DNA of 64,000 nt from DASQPR01 sp963727415 (GTDB lineage Bacteria > Actinomycetota > Actinomycetes > Mycobacteriales > Micromonosporaceae), in the NCBI GenBank assembly GCA_963727415.1, contig CAVSGF010000003.1, positions 310,001-374,000 of the forward strand, in the 5' to 3' direction. The position numbers were made by a program, and so were the translations under genes. Under the pieces are notes generated by a model. The model had not been told where the DNA came from and searched no databases. It was given only the letters and a program-made list of their open reading frames with translations. The number at the start of each line of letters is the position of its first letter. Position 1 is the stretch's first letter. This document shows, one piece after another, positions 1-9,187 of the stretch.

Positions 1-306
1 GATCGGAGCGAGCCATCGCAGTGCCGGGCGGGTGAGCAGGATGCCCGCACCGACCGCGATCACCACGACGAGGACGGTCGTCACTGCGGTCAGCGTCAGG
101 TGCTGATCGAGCGCTCGCCGCAGGTACGTGGCGTTAAGGAAGCGCCGTTCGATGTCGTCGAGGTTCAGCGTGCTGACCCAGATGTACGTGGTGAGCAGCA
201 CCGCCGCGATGATCGCCGGCATGACGAGGTGCCTGCGGAGCAGCACGCGCCAGCGCGATGTCGGGGTGAGCACGGCCTCGGGGGGTGCGGCGGCGGTCGT
301 GCTCAT
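1..306 (-). CDS. ABC transporter permease (quaternary amine/osmoprotectant type), N-terminal part
   Basis: Reads from an ATG at 306 leftwards and runs off the window edge. After a short Arg-rich cytoplasmic stretch there is a hydrophobic segment (AIIAAVLLTTYIWVS), then a loop, then a second segment beginning HLTLTAVTTVLVVV, the usual start of a BPD_transp_1 permease such as OpuCB/OpuCD or ProW. The ATG overlaps the TGA of the ATPase gene (ATGA), so the two are translationally coupled. With the other permease at 1520-2263 this gives two permeases around one ATPase, as in OpuC systems. The substrate-binding protein is not in the window and is probably further left. Confidence 0.8.
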   Translation of the reverse strand, partial: MSTTAAAPPEAVLTPTSRWRVLLRRHLVMPAIIAAVLLTTYIWVSTLNLDDIERRFLNATYLRRALDQHLTLTAVTTVLVVVIAVGAGILLTRPALRWLAPI

Positions 307-1523
307 CGGGACCCTCGTCCGTCCGGGACGGCTTCGGTGTCCGATGCCACCTCCGGCTGGACCGATGGCTCCGCGGGTGGGCGACCGCTTTCCCGCTCCG
401 TCTCGCGCATGTCGTCGATGGTCCGAGTCAGGTCGTCAATGGTAACCACGCCGCGGTACCGACCCTCGTCGTCCACCACGACGGCGACCCCGCAACTGGA
501 CGCGAGCATCGCGTCCAGTGCGTCGTGCAGCGTCGCCTGCGGCTCAACGACGGTGGCCAGACCGCCGATCCCGTTCAGACTGTCCTGGTCGGGGCCCAGG
601 TCACGCGAGGTGATCCAGCGCAGTGGCCGGCGCTCGCTGTCCACCGTAAGCAAAGCCGACTCGTCGGCCTCGTCCAACTGGCGCAGCGCCGACGTCGGTG
701 ACTCGTCGACACGCACCAGCGGGGCTTCATCCCAGTCGATCGTGTCGACTCGGCGCAGGTTGAGCTGCTTCAGCGACGCTCCGGCGCCGATGAACTGGGC
801 CACGCTGCTGTCGGCGGGGCTTGCGAGTAGACGCTCGGGGGTGTCGAACTGGCGGATCTTCGATCGTTCTCCGAGGACCGCGATCCGGGTGCCCATCTTG
901 ATCGCTTCGTCGAAGTCGTGAGTGACGAAGACGATCGTCTTCTGCAGCTTCTCCTGCAGCCGGAGGAACTCGTTCTGCAGGCGGTCGCGGGTCAGCGGAT
1001 CGGTGGCGCCGAACGGCTCGTCCATCAGCATCACCGGCGGGTCGGCGGCGAGTGCTCGGGCGACGCCGACGCGCTGCTGCTGGCCACCGGAGAGTTGGCG
1101 CGGCAGCCGGTTGCGGTACTGGCTCGGGTCTAGTCCGACCAGGTGGAGCAGCTCGTCGACCCGCGCGTCGATCCGCTTGCGATCCCATCCGAGCATCTTG
1201 GGCACGAGACCCACGTTCGTGGCCACGCTCATGTGCGGGAAGAGGCCCACCTGCTGGATCACGTACCCGATGTGCCTGCGCAGCTCATTGGGGTCCAACG
1301 AGGTCACATCGGCCCCGTCCAGCATGATCCGGCCACGGCTCGGCTCGATCAGTCTGTTGATCATCTTCATGGTGGTGGTCTTGCCACAGCCAGATGGGCC
1401 GACCAGGACGACGATCTCGCCACGGTAGATCTTCATCGACACGTCTTCGACCGCTGGGGCCTTCTGCCCGCGGTAGAACTTGCTGACATGCTGAAGGTCG
1501 AGCATCACATCGTCGGTCATCAT
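303..1523 (-). CDS. ABC transporter ATP-binding protein, OpuCA/ProV type with CBS domains
   Basis: 406 aa. The nucleotide-binding domain occupies about residues 8-245: Walker A GPSGCGKTT, signature LSGGQQQRVGVARALAADP, Walker B VMLMDEP and an H-loop (VFVTHD). A C-terminal regulatory part of about 120 residues looks like a CBS pair (SALLTVDSE..., then GVAVVVDDEGRYRGVVTIDDL). That layout belongs to ATPases of glycine betaine/carnitine/choline importers, where the CBS module senses ionic strength. The gene overlaps the upstream permease by ATGA and the downstream permease in the same way, so the three form one operon. Substrate is inferred from the family only. Confidence 0.9.
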   Translation of the reverse strand: MMTDDVMLDLQHVSKFYRGQKAPAVEDVSMKIYRGEIVVLVGPSGCGKTTTMKMINRLIEPSRGRIMLDGADVTSLDPNELRRHIGYVIQQVGLFPHMSVATNVGLVPKMLGWDRKRIDARVDELLHLVGLDPSQYRNRLPRQLSGGQQQRVGVARALAADPPVMLMDEPFGATDPLTRDRLQNEFLRLQEKLQKTIVFVTHDFDEAIKMGTRIAVLGERSKIRQFDTPERLLASPADSSVAQFIGAGASLKQLNLRRVDTIDWDEAPLVRVDESPTSALRQLDEADESALLTVDSERRPLRWITSRDLGPDQDSLNGIGGLATVVEPQATLHDALDAMLASSCGVAVVVDDEGRYRGVVTIDDLTRTIDDMRETERESGRPPAEPSVQPEVASDTEAVPDGRGSR

Positions 1524-2263
1524 TGGCCTCCAGAGATGGGGGACGAGGCCGCAGGGGCCGTGGCGCCGGCCAGTGCTCCGGCCGAGCGGGGGCGCCGGGC
1601 GCGGCCGAACCCGGCGAATCTGGGGCGATCGCCGGTGCGCGTCAGCACGCCGAGGAGCCCGAGAGCAAGGTCGACGACGATGGCGAGGACGACCACGCCG
1701 ACGGTTCCGACCAGAGCCTGGTTGAGCGAGTTGACGCCGCCGAGGTTGGCCAAGCCGGAGAAGATCTGGTTGCCCAGTCCGGGACCACCGACGTACGCGG
1801 CGATGGCGGCGATGCCCATCGTCATCTGGGTGGACACCCGAATCCCGGCCAAGATGACCGGCCAGGCCAGCGGTATCTCCACCGAGGCCAGTGATCGGAG
1901 CCGGCTCATGCCGATACCCCGGGCGGCCTCGGTCAACGCGGGGTCGATCTCGGCCAGTCCGACAACGGTGTTACGGATGATCGGCAACAGCGCATACAGG
2001 GTCAGCGCTACCAGCGCCGGGACGTAGCCCAGTCCCAGCGGCGTGATCAACAGTCCGAGCAGCGCGAACGACGGGATGGTGAGGATCGCCGCCGCGACCG
2101 CTGTCGCGGTCGCCCGCGCCCGCGGGTTGCGGTACGTGGATATGCCGATCAGGACTCCGATGACCGTCGCCAGCGCGACGGACATCAGGACGATCTGTGC
2201 GTGCTCGATGGTCTGGGCCAGCAGCAGGCTGCTGCGGCTATGCAGGTATTCGAAGAATGTCAT
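1520..2263 (-). CDS. ABC transporter permease, OpuCB/ProW type
   Basis: 247 aa, with about six hydrophobic segments and the EAA-like cytoplasmic loop EAARGIGMSRLRSLASVEIPLA that contacts the ATPase. The first transmembrane segment (TIEHAQIVLMSVALATVIGV) and the final GGPGLGNQIFSGL region are typical of the osmoprotectant permeases. A ribosome-binding site (AAGGGGTG) sits just upstream of the ATG at 2263. First gene of the leftward operon permease-ATPase-permease. It diverges from the MarR gene at 2510, which is the likely regulator. Confidence 0.88.
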   Translation of the reverse strand: MTFFEYLHSRSSLLLAQTIEHAQIVLMSVALATVIGVLIGISTYRNPRARATATAVAAAILTIPSFALLGLLITPLGLGYVPALVALTLYALLPIIRNTVVGLAEIDPALTEAARGIGMSRLRSLASVEIPLAWPVILAGIRVSTQMTMGIAAIAAYVGGPGLGNQIFSGLANLGGVNSLNQALVGTVGVVVLAIVVDLALGLLGVLTRTGDRPRFAGFGRARRPRSAGALAGATAPAASSPISGGQ

Positions 2264-2427
2264 TTGTCACCCCTTCTGCGCCTTCTGCGAGACAAAGCGG
2301 ACATCGCGCTTGAGGAGAAAGGTGGATCGGGGTAGGTATAGGGCTGTCCGGCGCCGGTCGGTCGGCCGCCACTGGCTGCATGTCAGAATTGGCCACGTGC
2401 CACGCCACTCACCTCCGGCAGATCAAA

Positions 2428-2443
2428 CATGCATAGATGCAAT
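2428..2443. promoter_or_regulatory. Inverted repeat, candidate MarR operator
   Basis: TGCAT-AG-ATGCA (2430-2441) is a perfect 5-bp-arm inverted repeat in the 246-bp divergent spacer between the permease and the MarR gene. MarR proteins often bind short TTGCAT/ATGCAA-type palindromes. It lies about 70 bp upstream of the MarR start. The assignment is an inference. Confidence 0.4.
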
Positions 2444-2509
2444 CATTGAGCTGTCACGCTACGTCAAACACTCTCTGTGGTCGACCCTGGTACGTAGAGG
2501 AGTTGCCGG

Positions 2510-3079
2510 ATGACGGTCCAGGCTGACCGCGCCGCGGCTGCGAGCATCTCCGGGGCCGGAGTCGAGAAAATGGTCGACTCCCTGGCCGGGCTGAGCCGGG
2601 TGCTGGTCGCGGTGACTGCGCAAACCCTTGCGGGGTTCGACATCGAACTCACCATGCCGCAGTACCGCACGCTGGTCGTGCTGGCCGGCCGTGGCCGTCA
2701 GCGGACCGTTGACCTGGCTCGCGAGCTGGGAGTTCACTCGTCGACGGTGACCCGCGCCTGTGACCGTCTGATCCGCAAGGAACTCGTGTATCGCGAACAC
2801 GGCGGTCCGGATCGGCGGGTCGCGTGGATCGCCCTCACGGAGCAGGGCCGAGACCACGTAGGTGAGGTCATGCGCCGTCGCCTCGCAGTGATCCGCGAAC
2901 TGGTCAGCGCGGCCGAGATCGACGAGCCCGAACGGCTCGCCGACTTCCTCGATGCGCTGGTCGCGGCGTCCGGGGAGCTGCCGGAGCGGCAGTGGTGGCA
3001 GCAGTGGTCCACCCGAGCCGACGCGGCGCTCGCGGTGAGGCTTGAAGCACCGGCCTCATCGCTGAATCCCGGCGTCTAG
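2510..3079 (+). CDS. MarR family transcriptional regulator
   Basis: 189 aa. A winged-helix domain covers about residues 45-130: TMPQYRTLVVLAGRG, the recognition helix HSSTVTRACDRL, and the wing with DRRVAWIALTEQG, where the Asp-Arg-Arg is the conserved wing motif. The ATG follows a good ribosome-binding site (TAGAGGAG). It is divergent from the osmoprotectant transporter operon, so local regulation of that operon is likely but not shown. The last 25 residues or so carry no recognisable domain. Confidence 0.85.
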   Translation: MTVQADRAAAASISGAGVEKMVDSLAGLSRVLVAVTAQTLAGFDIELTMPQYRTLVVLAGRGRQRTVDLARELGVHSSTVTRACDRLIRKELVYREHGGPDRRVAWIALTEQGRDHVGEVMRRRLAVIRELVSAAEIDEPERLADFLDALVAASGELPERQWWQQWSTRADAALAVRLEAPASSLNPGV

Positions 3080-3148
3080 CCTCCGCACATGGCGTCACCT
3101 GCGGCAACGTCGGGGCGCTCCCCGCATTCGCGCTGTTAGCGTGAGGCG

Positions 3149-3735
3149 ATGACGTCGCAGATAACGTCGAACTCGTATGCGACCGCGGAGGAACTCGGGC
3201 TAATGCGGGGGTTCCCGCCACCGCGGGACAAACGGGTCACCCGCGCCAACGCGCTGCTGACGCCGCCGTACAACCGATGGTCCTACCAGCACATGCGGAG
3301 CATCTATCCATCCGCGCCCATCCCGCGCGCCGCGGCCGGAGCCGATCGCCGTCGACGTCGACCCTGGTCGTACTCACCCGCGACCGTATCGTCTATGAGG
3401 CGTTCCTCAACGGCATGGGCCCGGACCAGCCGCACCAGATGATCGCTGCAGGTGCCGATCGCGGCGCGTTTTCCGCCGGCCCCGACGCGGTCGGAGCGTT
3501 CTCCGGCGGCGACTGGAGCTACCGCCCACAGTGGTGGATCCGGCACACCCGGGGCGCGAGGCCATCACCGCCTGCGGAATCCACGGACAGTGGATCTACA
3601 TCGACCGTGACCGCGCCGTCGCCATCGTCAAGCAGTCGTCCCAGCCCGTGTCTCTCGATGAGCACCTCGACCTGCTCAACCTGCACGCGTTCGACACGCT
3701 TATCGCCCACCTGAGCACCGAGCACCTGAGCACGA
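3149..3735 (+). pseudogene. Broken NylB-like serine hydrolase (6-aminohexanoate-dimer hydrolase/beta-lactamase family)
   Basis: Three reading frames in turn match one protein. Frame 1 (from 3149) gives LMRGFPPPRDKRVTRANALL and YNRWSYQHMR, typical of the NylB-like N-terminus. A second frame (from about 3360) gives VVLTRDRIVYEAFLNGMGPD, then SGGDWSYRPQWWIRHTRG. A third frame (from about 3550) gives the C-terminal GIHGQWIYIDRDRAVAIVKQ and a helical end. The family is near 390 aa. Here the middle, including the catalytic Ser-x-x-Lys after GPDQPHQM, is missing. So this is an internally deleted, twice frameshifted remnant with no activity expected. Confidence 0.65.
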
Positions 3736-3892
3736 GAGGCAACGGAGTCGCGCAACCTTCCAAAACGGCGGATGGGCCCGACACCCTGGCTGTAAGCACC
3801 CGATGCTTCCGGCGATCGACGCCCACGAGCTACGCGCCGCGCCACCGGACTGCCATGGCACCGTCAGGTCGGACTGGCCATCCTGCCGTACG

Positions 3893-5164
3893 TCATCCTA
3901 TTTCCAGGCGGCTCAGCTGTTCCGAGAGGAACTGTTGCTCGGCCTCATTGCGGGTGAGCTCCAGGGCCGATCGGTACGCCGCACGTGCCTCGGCGATCCG
4001 GCCGAGCCGCCGCAGCAGGTCGGCTTTGATCGCCGGCAGGTATTGGTACCGCGCCAGCGCCCCACCGGCCTCGATGCGACCGACCTCGGCGAGCGCGACC
4101 TGCGGTCCGTCGACCATTGCCAGCGGCACGGCCCGGTTCAGCGCGACCACTGGCGATGGCCAGACCGCGAGCAGCCGGTCGTAGAGTTCGACGATTTGCG
4201 GCCAGTCGGTCGCGTCGTATGACGGCGCTTCGGCGTACAACGAACCGATCGCGGCCTGGAGCAGGTATCGGCCCGGCGGGCCCCGACGGAGCCCGGCCAC
4301 CACCAGTTGGCCCGCCTCGGACAGTGCGCGGCGATCCCAGCGCGACCGGTCCTGGTCCTCCAGCCGCAGCAGGCGGCCATCATCGTCCACTCGTGTGCCG
4401 CGCCGGGCATCGGTGACCAGCAGCAGCGCGAGCAGCCCGGCAACCTCCGGCTCGTCCGGCATCAGCGCGTGCAGCATCCGGGCCAGGCCGATCGAGCGGT
4501 CGACCAGGTCGGCGCTGACCAGGTCGGGCCCGGACGGCGCGGTATGCCCCGTGGTGAACAGCAAGTGGATCACCGCGAGCACCGAGTTCAACCGCTCCGG
4601 TAGTTCGGCCGGTCGCGGCACCCGGTACGGAATGCGGGCGCCAGAGATCTTCCTCTTCGCTCGGGTGAGGCGCGCGGCCATGGTCGCCTCTGAGACCAGG
4701 AACGCCCGGGCGACGTCCGGCGTCGGTACGCCGCAGACCAACCGCAGCGTGAGCGCTATCCGCGCCGCCGGCGCGAGCGCCGGATGGCAACAGGTGAAGA
4801 TCAGCCGGAGCCGGTCGTTGTCGATCGCGCCGCTCTCATCGTCGTCGGCTGTCAATCCGGCCATCGCGACATCCTCGATCGCCTCCTGTGGCTCGATCAG
4901 CAGCGGCAGCTTGTTCCGGAACGAGCGATCCCGCCGGATCGCGTCAACCGCCCGGCGCCTGGCCACCGTCGTGAGCCAGGACGCCGGGTTCGCCGGAACG
5001 CCATCGCGGGTCCAGCTCGTCAGGGCTTCGGCGTACGCCTCCTGCACGCACTCCTCGGCGAGGTCCAGGTCACCTGCGACGCGTACCGTCACGGCTAGCA
5101 CCAAGGCCCACTCGCGTCGGTGCGAGTCGACGATCGCAGCCTCGACGGCAGCGGGATCGGTCAT
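3893..5164 (-). CDS. ECF RNA polymerase sigma factor, ECF42-type with C-terminal extension
   Basis: 423 aa, much longer than a minimal ECF factor of about 190 aa. Residues 1-95 form sigma region 2 (DLAEECVQEAYAEALTSW, WLTTVARRRAVDAIRRD). About 125-185 is region 4 (LTLRLVCGVPTPDVARAFLV, AARLTRAKRKI). The remaining 230 residues are the helical TPR-like extension typical of this group, with VALNRAVPLAMVDGPQVALA and AARAAYRSALELTRNEAEQQ. The ATG overlaps the stop of the upstream YciI-like gene (ATGA). In ECF42 systems a DGPF/YciI protein is the usual partner and no classical anti-sigma gene is present, as here. Confidence 0.88.
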   Translation of the reverse strand: MTDPAAVEAAIVDSHRREWALVLAVTVRVAGDLDLAEECVQEAYAEALTSWTRDGVPANPASWLTTVARRRAVDAIRRDRSFRNKLPLLIEPQEAIEDVAMAGLTADDDESGAIDNDRLRLIFTCCHPALAPAARIALTLRLVCGVPTPDVARAFLVSEATMAARLTRAKRKISGARIPYRVPRPAELPERLNSVLAVIHLLFTTGHTAPSGPDLVSADLVDRSIGLARMLHALMPDEPEVAGLLALLLVTDARRGTRVDDDGRLLRLEDQDRSRWDRRALSEAGQLVVAGLRRGPPGRYLLQAAIGSLYAEAPSYDATDWPQIVELYDRLLAVWPSPVVALNRAVPLAMVDGPQVALAEVGRIEAGGALARYQYLPAIKADLLRRLGRIAEARAAYRSALELTRNEAEQQFLSEQLSRLEIG

Positions 5165-5508
5165 CAGGCCCGGTGCTCCACGACGCCGCCACCGGCGACC
5201 GGCCGGACCTCGACACCGCCACCCATCTGACAGACCGGGTTGCGCTTCGCCAGCGACAGCGCGGCGTCCAGATCGGGCGCCTCCAGGATGTAGAAGCCGG
5301 CGATGACCTCCTTGGCGTCGATAAACGGACCGTCGGTGATCACGTCACCGCGGATCGAGGTGGCCAGCTCACGCGGGGTCAGGGCGTACGCCATGCGCAG
5401 GCCGCCCGAGCGCTCCAGCTCCTCGGCGTGCCGATCGTGCGGCGTGGTGTCTTCACCGGGAGCGTGGGCGGAGTCGTTCGCGTAGATGAGGACCGCGTAC
5501 TCGGCCAT
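5164..5508 (-). CDS. YciI-like (DGPF domain) protein, partner of the ECF sigma factor
   Basis: 114 aa. It starts MAEYAVLIYAND and carries the motif TDGPFIDAKEVIAGFYILEA, the DGPF signature of this ferredoxin-like fold. The ATG at 5508 is preceded by AGGAGG at ideal spacing, which rules out longer upstream starts. It is first in a two-gene operon and its stop overlaps the sigma factor start. Family members are small dimeric proteins whose biochemical role in ECF42 signalling is not settled. Co-transcription suggests it is part of the same response. Confidence 0.88.
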   Translation of the reverse strand: MAEYAVLIYANDSAHAPGEDTTPHDRHAEELERSGGLRMAYALTPRELATSIRGDVITDGPFIDAKEVIAGFYILEAPDLDAALSLAKRNPVCQMGGGVEVRPVAGGGVVEHRA

Positions 5509-5680
5509 GATGATCTCCTCCTGATCGGATGTCGGTCGGTACCCCTTCACGTCGAACGGCTTCCGCGAAATCGACACCCGGTGCCTGCAGTTTCGTCGAG
5601 TGGCGCTGATGCATTGAGCGATCCGCCTTGTCACCGCCGCAAGTCTTCCATTTGCCGGTTCCAGGCTGCCTGAAGCGGCG

Positions 5681-6223
5681 TTAGGCTCTGGCTGCCTTAC
5701 GAGACCGGTATGCATTGACGGCGGCACGGTTGCCGCAGGTCTCGTCGCAGAACCTCTTGGACCGGTTTTTCGACAGATCTACGAGGACGTCGTCGCAGGT
5801 TGGATAGGCGCAGATGCGCAGCCGGTCGAGCGCATCGCCGCGGACCAGGTCGGCGAACGCCAACGCGGCCTCCACGGCCATGCGGACGGCCAGCGGTGCG
5901 TCCGGCGACGTGGCGTGCAGGTGGTACGGCTCGGCGTCGTGCCGTACGAGTTGCGGCAGCGCGGACGACTCGCGGAGCAACTCGTTGACGATCTCTACCA
6001 CGCCCGACTCGTCCGCGTCCCAGAGGTGGCGCAGCCGGGGCCGGAGACGTCGCACCTCCTGCAGTTCGGCCTCGGTGCGCTCATGCCGCCCGGTCCACCG
6101 GTGCCGGCTGAAGAACACGTCCAGCGCCTCCACGTCGGCCAACGTGTCGCCGTCGGTGCCGTCTGTATTGACCAGGTCGACGACCGAGGCCAACGCCTCC
6201 TCAGTGTCATGAGTAAAAACCAT
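5681..6223 (-). CDS. CGNR zinc-finger transcriptional regulator
   Basis: 180 aa. An ABATE-like N-terminal domain (residues about 1-130) is followed by a C-terminal zinc finger CAYPTC-x14-RFCDETCGNR, containing the name-giving CGNR, then a basic tail (YRSRKAARA). I place the start at ATG 6223 (MVFTHDTEEA) because CAGGAG lies 6 nt upstream. An in-frame ATG 33 nt earlier has no such site. It is divergent from the EamA exporter at 6301, with starts only 77 bp apart, so it probably controls that gene and itself. Confidence 0.87.
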   Translation of the reverse strand: MVFTHDTEEALASVVDLVNTDGTDGDTLADVEALDVFFSRHRWTGRHERTEAELQEVRRLRPRLRHLWDADESGVVEIVNELLRESSALPQLVRHDAEPYHLHATSPDAPLAVRMAVEAALAFADLVRGDALDRLRICAYPTCDDVLVDLSKNRSKRFCDETCGNRAAVNAYRSRKAARA

Positions 6224-6300
6224 CTTGACTCCTGTCACCTTCCTGGCTAGCGTCATTAGTGTTACATGCTTTTACCCATGAAATCGAGAGGCGTGCCGTC

Positions 6301-7275
6301 GTGAACCGATCAGCAACTGCCCGCTCCGGGATCGCGCTGGCGTTGCTGTCATCGGCGACATTCGCCACCTCCGGCACGTTCGCCAGCGCGCTGCTGGACG
6401 CCGGCTGGTCGTCTGCGGCCGCCGTGATCTTCCGGATCGGCATCGCCGCCCTGGTTCTGGCACTGCCTGCGGCCTGGTCGCTACGGGGCCGGTGGCGAAC
6501 CCTGCGCGGTAACGCGGCGATGATCGCCATCTACGGTTTGTTCGCCGTCGCGTGCGCGCAAGTCTGCTTCTTCAACGCGGTGCGCTATCTGCCGGTGGGC
6601 ATCGCCCTCCTGCTGGAATACCTCGGGGTGGTGCTGGTCGTCATCTGGATGTGGGCCATGCATGGCCAGCGGCCACGGCGCCTCACCCTGAGCGGGTCGG
6701 TCATCGCCATCCTGGGGCTGATCTGCGTGCTGGATCTGACCGGCGCGCAACGCGTGCAGGCCGTGGGCGTGGCGTGGGGCCTCGGCGCCGGCGTGGGCCT
6801 GGCCGTGTTCTTCGTGCTCTCGGCCCGCGCCGATGACGACCTGCCGGCCCTCGTGCTGGCCAGCGGCGGCATGGCTATCGGCGCCGTCACTCTGATTGCG
6901 ATCGGACTGCTCGGCCTGATGCCGATGCACGCTAACTTCGGCGTCGTCCGCTTCGCCGGCCATGACGTGAGCTGGCTGCTCCCGGTCGTCGGGCTATCAC
7001 TCGTCGCGGCCGTAGTGGCATACGTGACCGGCATTAGCGCCGCGCGTATCCTGGGCGCCCGGCTCTCATCCTTTCTCGGACTCTTCGAGGTCGTCTTCGC
7101 CGTCATCTTCGCGTGGTTGCTCCTGGCGCAGTTGCCCACGCCGGTCCAGATGCTCGGCGGCGTCCTGATCGCCACCGGTGTCGGCCTGGTGCGGCTGGAC
7201 GAACTGCGCCATGCGCCGATCCCCCCGGCCGAACCCAACATCGCAGTCGGCGAGCCGGTCAACGTCCCGGCATAA
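6301..7275 (+). CDS. EamA/RhaT-family (DMT) transporter
   Basis: 324 aa from the GTG at 6301, which has GAGAGG upstream. A GTG at 6259 would add 14 residues. There are ten predicted transmembrane segments as two EamA repeats, e.g. ALLSSATFATSGTFASALLD in the first and VVAYVTGISAARILGARLSS in the second. DMT exporters of this kind move small metabolites or drugs out of the cell; the substrate cannot be read from sequence. The divergent CGNR regulator suggests inducible expression. Confidence 0.85.
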   Translation: MNRSATARSGIALALLSSATFATSGTFASALLDAGWSSAAAVIFRIGIAALVLALPAAWSLRGRWRTLRGNAAMIAIYGLFAVACAQVCFFNAVRYLPVGIALLLEYLGVVLVVIWMWAMHGQRPRRLTLSGSVIAILGLICVLDLTGAQRVQAVGVAWGLGAGVGLAVFFVLSARADDDLPALVLASGGMAIGAVTLIAIGLLGLMPMHANFGVVRFAGHDVSWLLPVVGLSLVAAVVAYVTGISAARILGARLSSFLGLFEVVFAVIFAWLLLAQLPTPVQMLGGVLIATGVGLVRLDELRHAPIPPAEPNIAVGEPVNVPA

Positions 7276-7508
7276 CGCCCAGATTGCCGCTGTGACGGCC
7301 TTACCAATAGTGCGCCGCCCAGGACATACGTTGGATTCCCGAACATGGATCGACCGGGCCACCTCGGCCTGGCCCAGTTGCGACGCTGCGCGACCCGGCC
7401 CACGACGCCGGGACCAAAGGCTCTACTAGGCCAAGGCCCGCCCAGGCATGGTCGGTGGGGCGTCGCGCTCCGGTCGTGGTGCTCTGACTCGGCGGAAGGA
7501 CGAACTGG

Positions 7509-8993
7509 ATGATGGGCGCGAGCGGGACCGGCCGAGATCCCGCATGCGAGCCGGCCGGCTCGCCACCAGTGATCATCCAGGGCGGCATGGGCGTGGGTGT
7601 GTCGAGTTGGCGGCTCGCCCGTGCCGTGGGATCCACCGGGCACCTGGGCGTCATCTCCGGTGTGGCATTGGACGCGCTCCTGGCACGACGGCTCCAGCTC
7701 GGTGACCCGGACGGGACGGTGCGCGAGGCGCTGGCCCAGATGCCGTTGCCGGATGTGGCAGAGCGGATCTTGCGTCGGTACTTCGTCGCCGGTGGCATTC
7801 CCGCCGGCGTGCCTTTTCGGCCGATCCCACGCTTGGGATTGCGGCCCAACCCAGCCCGGGACGAGCTGACCGTGGCGGGCAACTTCGTTGAAATGCACCT
7901 CGCCAAGCAGGGCCACCACGGGCCGATAGGGGTCAACTACCTAGAAAAGATCCAGCTCGCCACACCAGCAGCCGCCTACGGGGCTTTGTTGGCCGGAGCG
8001 GACTACGTCCTGATGGGTGCGGGCATCCCCGCCGAAATACCAAGACTGCTCGATTGCCTGGCCCGAGGCGAGGCCGGTGAGCTGACCGTGACGGTGGCCG
8101 GCGCGCCGGCCACCGAACGGCACGCCGTGCGTTTCGACCCCACCGCACTGGCCGGTGCCGCGCCGATTGACCTGGTCCGGCCTCGATTCCTCGCGATCGT
8201 CTCGTCAGCCGTCCTGGCCGCCTACCTCGCCCGCAGTGCGGCATCCACACCGGACGGCTTCGTTCTGGAGACCCCGGTCGCCGGCGGGCACAGCGCACCG
8301 CCGCGAGGACCGCTCAAGCTCGACGTCGGCGGGGAGCCGGTGTACGGACCCCGCGACGCCGTTGATCTGGACCGGATCAGAGCACTCGGGCTGCCGTTCT
8401 GGCTGGCGGGTGGGCACTCCGGCGCGGCGGCACTCGCCGCCGCCAGATCGACCGGAGCGGCGGGCATCCAGGTCGGCACGGCGTTCGCATTGTGCAGCGA
8501 ATCCGGCATCGAGCCCGGCCTCCGCAGACGGATCATCACTGAGGCGCTGGCCGGGAAGCTCGTCGTCCGAAACGAGCCCCATTACTCCCCCGCGGGATTC
8601 CCGTTCAAGACAGCCAAGATGTCAGGCACTTTGACCAGCCAAGAGGTCTATGCCGCTCGGGATCGGCTGTGCGACCTGGGATACCTGCGGACCCCGTACC
8701 GCCGGGCGGACGGTATCGGCTACCGCTGCCCGGCCGAACCCCTGGCCACCTACGTGCGCAAAGGTGGTTCGGTCGAGGACACCGTGGACCGGCGGTGCCT
8801 GTGCAACGGCCTGACTGCCACTATCGGAACGGCCCAGCGCCGCGTCGACGGCACGCTCGAACCGCCGCTGGTGACGCTCGGCCAGGACCTTGGCTTCCTC
8901 GCCGACCTCGTGGCTCGGGCCGGACACGACTTCGCTGCCGCAGACGTCGTCGCCCACCTGCTCGGGCAGCCGATCGGCCAGGCAGCACGGTGA
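7509..8993 (+). CDS. Nitronate monooxygenase family flavoprotein
   Basis: 494 aa TIM-barrel flavoprotein of the 2-nitropropane dioxygenase/FabK-like superfamily. It begins with PPVIIQGGMGVGVSSWRLAR, where the GGMG loop binds FMN phosphate, and continues with GPIGVNYLEKIQ, then VLETPVAGGHSAPP and FWLAGGHSG, and GAAGIQVGTAFALCSESGI near residue 320. The ATG has a good site (GGAAGGA). It is longer than the usual NMO of about 350 aa because of an extra C-terminal segment of about 130 residues with a Cys-containing stretch (DTVDRRCLCNGL). Exact substrate unknown. Stands alone, convergent with the gene at 9188. Confidence 0.82.
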   Translation: MMGASGTGRDPACEPAGSPPVIIQGGMGVGVSSWRLARAVGSTGHLGVISGVALDALLARRLQLGDPDGTVREALAQMPLPDVAERILRRYFVAGGIPAGVPFRPIPRLGLRPNPARDELTVAGNFVEMHLAKQGHHGPIGVNYLEKIQLATPAAAYGALLAGADYVLMGAGIPAEIPRLLDCLARGEAGELTVTVAGAPATERHAVRFDPTALAGAAPIDLVRPRFLAIVSSAVLAAYLARSAASTPDGFVLETPVAGGHSAPPRGPLKLDVGGEPVYGPRDAVDLDRIRALGLPFWLAGGHSGAAALAAARSTGAAGIQVGTAFALCSESGIEPGLRRRIITEALAGKLVVRNEPHYSPAGFPFKTAKMSGTLTSQEVYAARDRLCDLGYLRTPYRRADGIGYRCPAEPLATYVRKGGSVEDTVDRRCLCNGLTATIGTAQRRVDGTLEPPLVTLGQDLGFLADLVARAGHDFAAADVVAHLLGQPIGQAAR

Positions 8994-9127
8994 TATGAAT
9001 GAGGTCATTCCCCCGCATACGACAGTCTGCTGAGATAACGATGTTGGTATCCGGCGGAGGCATGCACCGGGCTGGGCACTGTTCCGCTAGGTCCCGCGTG
9101 GCCTCGCCGATACTGAACGGAGCAAAC

Positions 9128-9173
9128 GCCGGGCCGGGCTGCCCGCGCGAACGCGAGGTCAACCCGGCCCGGC
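9128..9173. terminator. Bidirectional terminator-like hairpin
   Basis: An 11-bp perfect stem, GCCGGGCCGGG (9128-9138) with CCCGGCCCGGC (9163-9173), and a 24-nt loop. It sits between the convergent stops at 8993 and 9188. There is no T tract, as is common in actinobacteria. Confidence 0.6.
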
Positions 9174-9187
9174 CGTTGCCGCGACGG

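Noticed and set aside
6585..7919. Long open minus frame of 444 codons across the EamA and NMO genes
   Set aside because: Low-complexity Arg/Pro/Ser/Thr composition and full overlap with two well-supported plus-strand genes.
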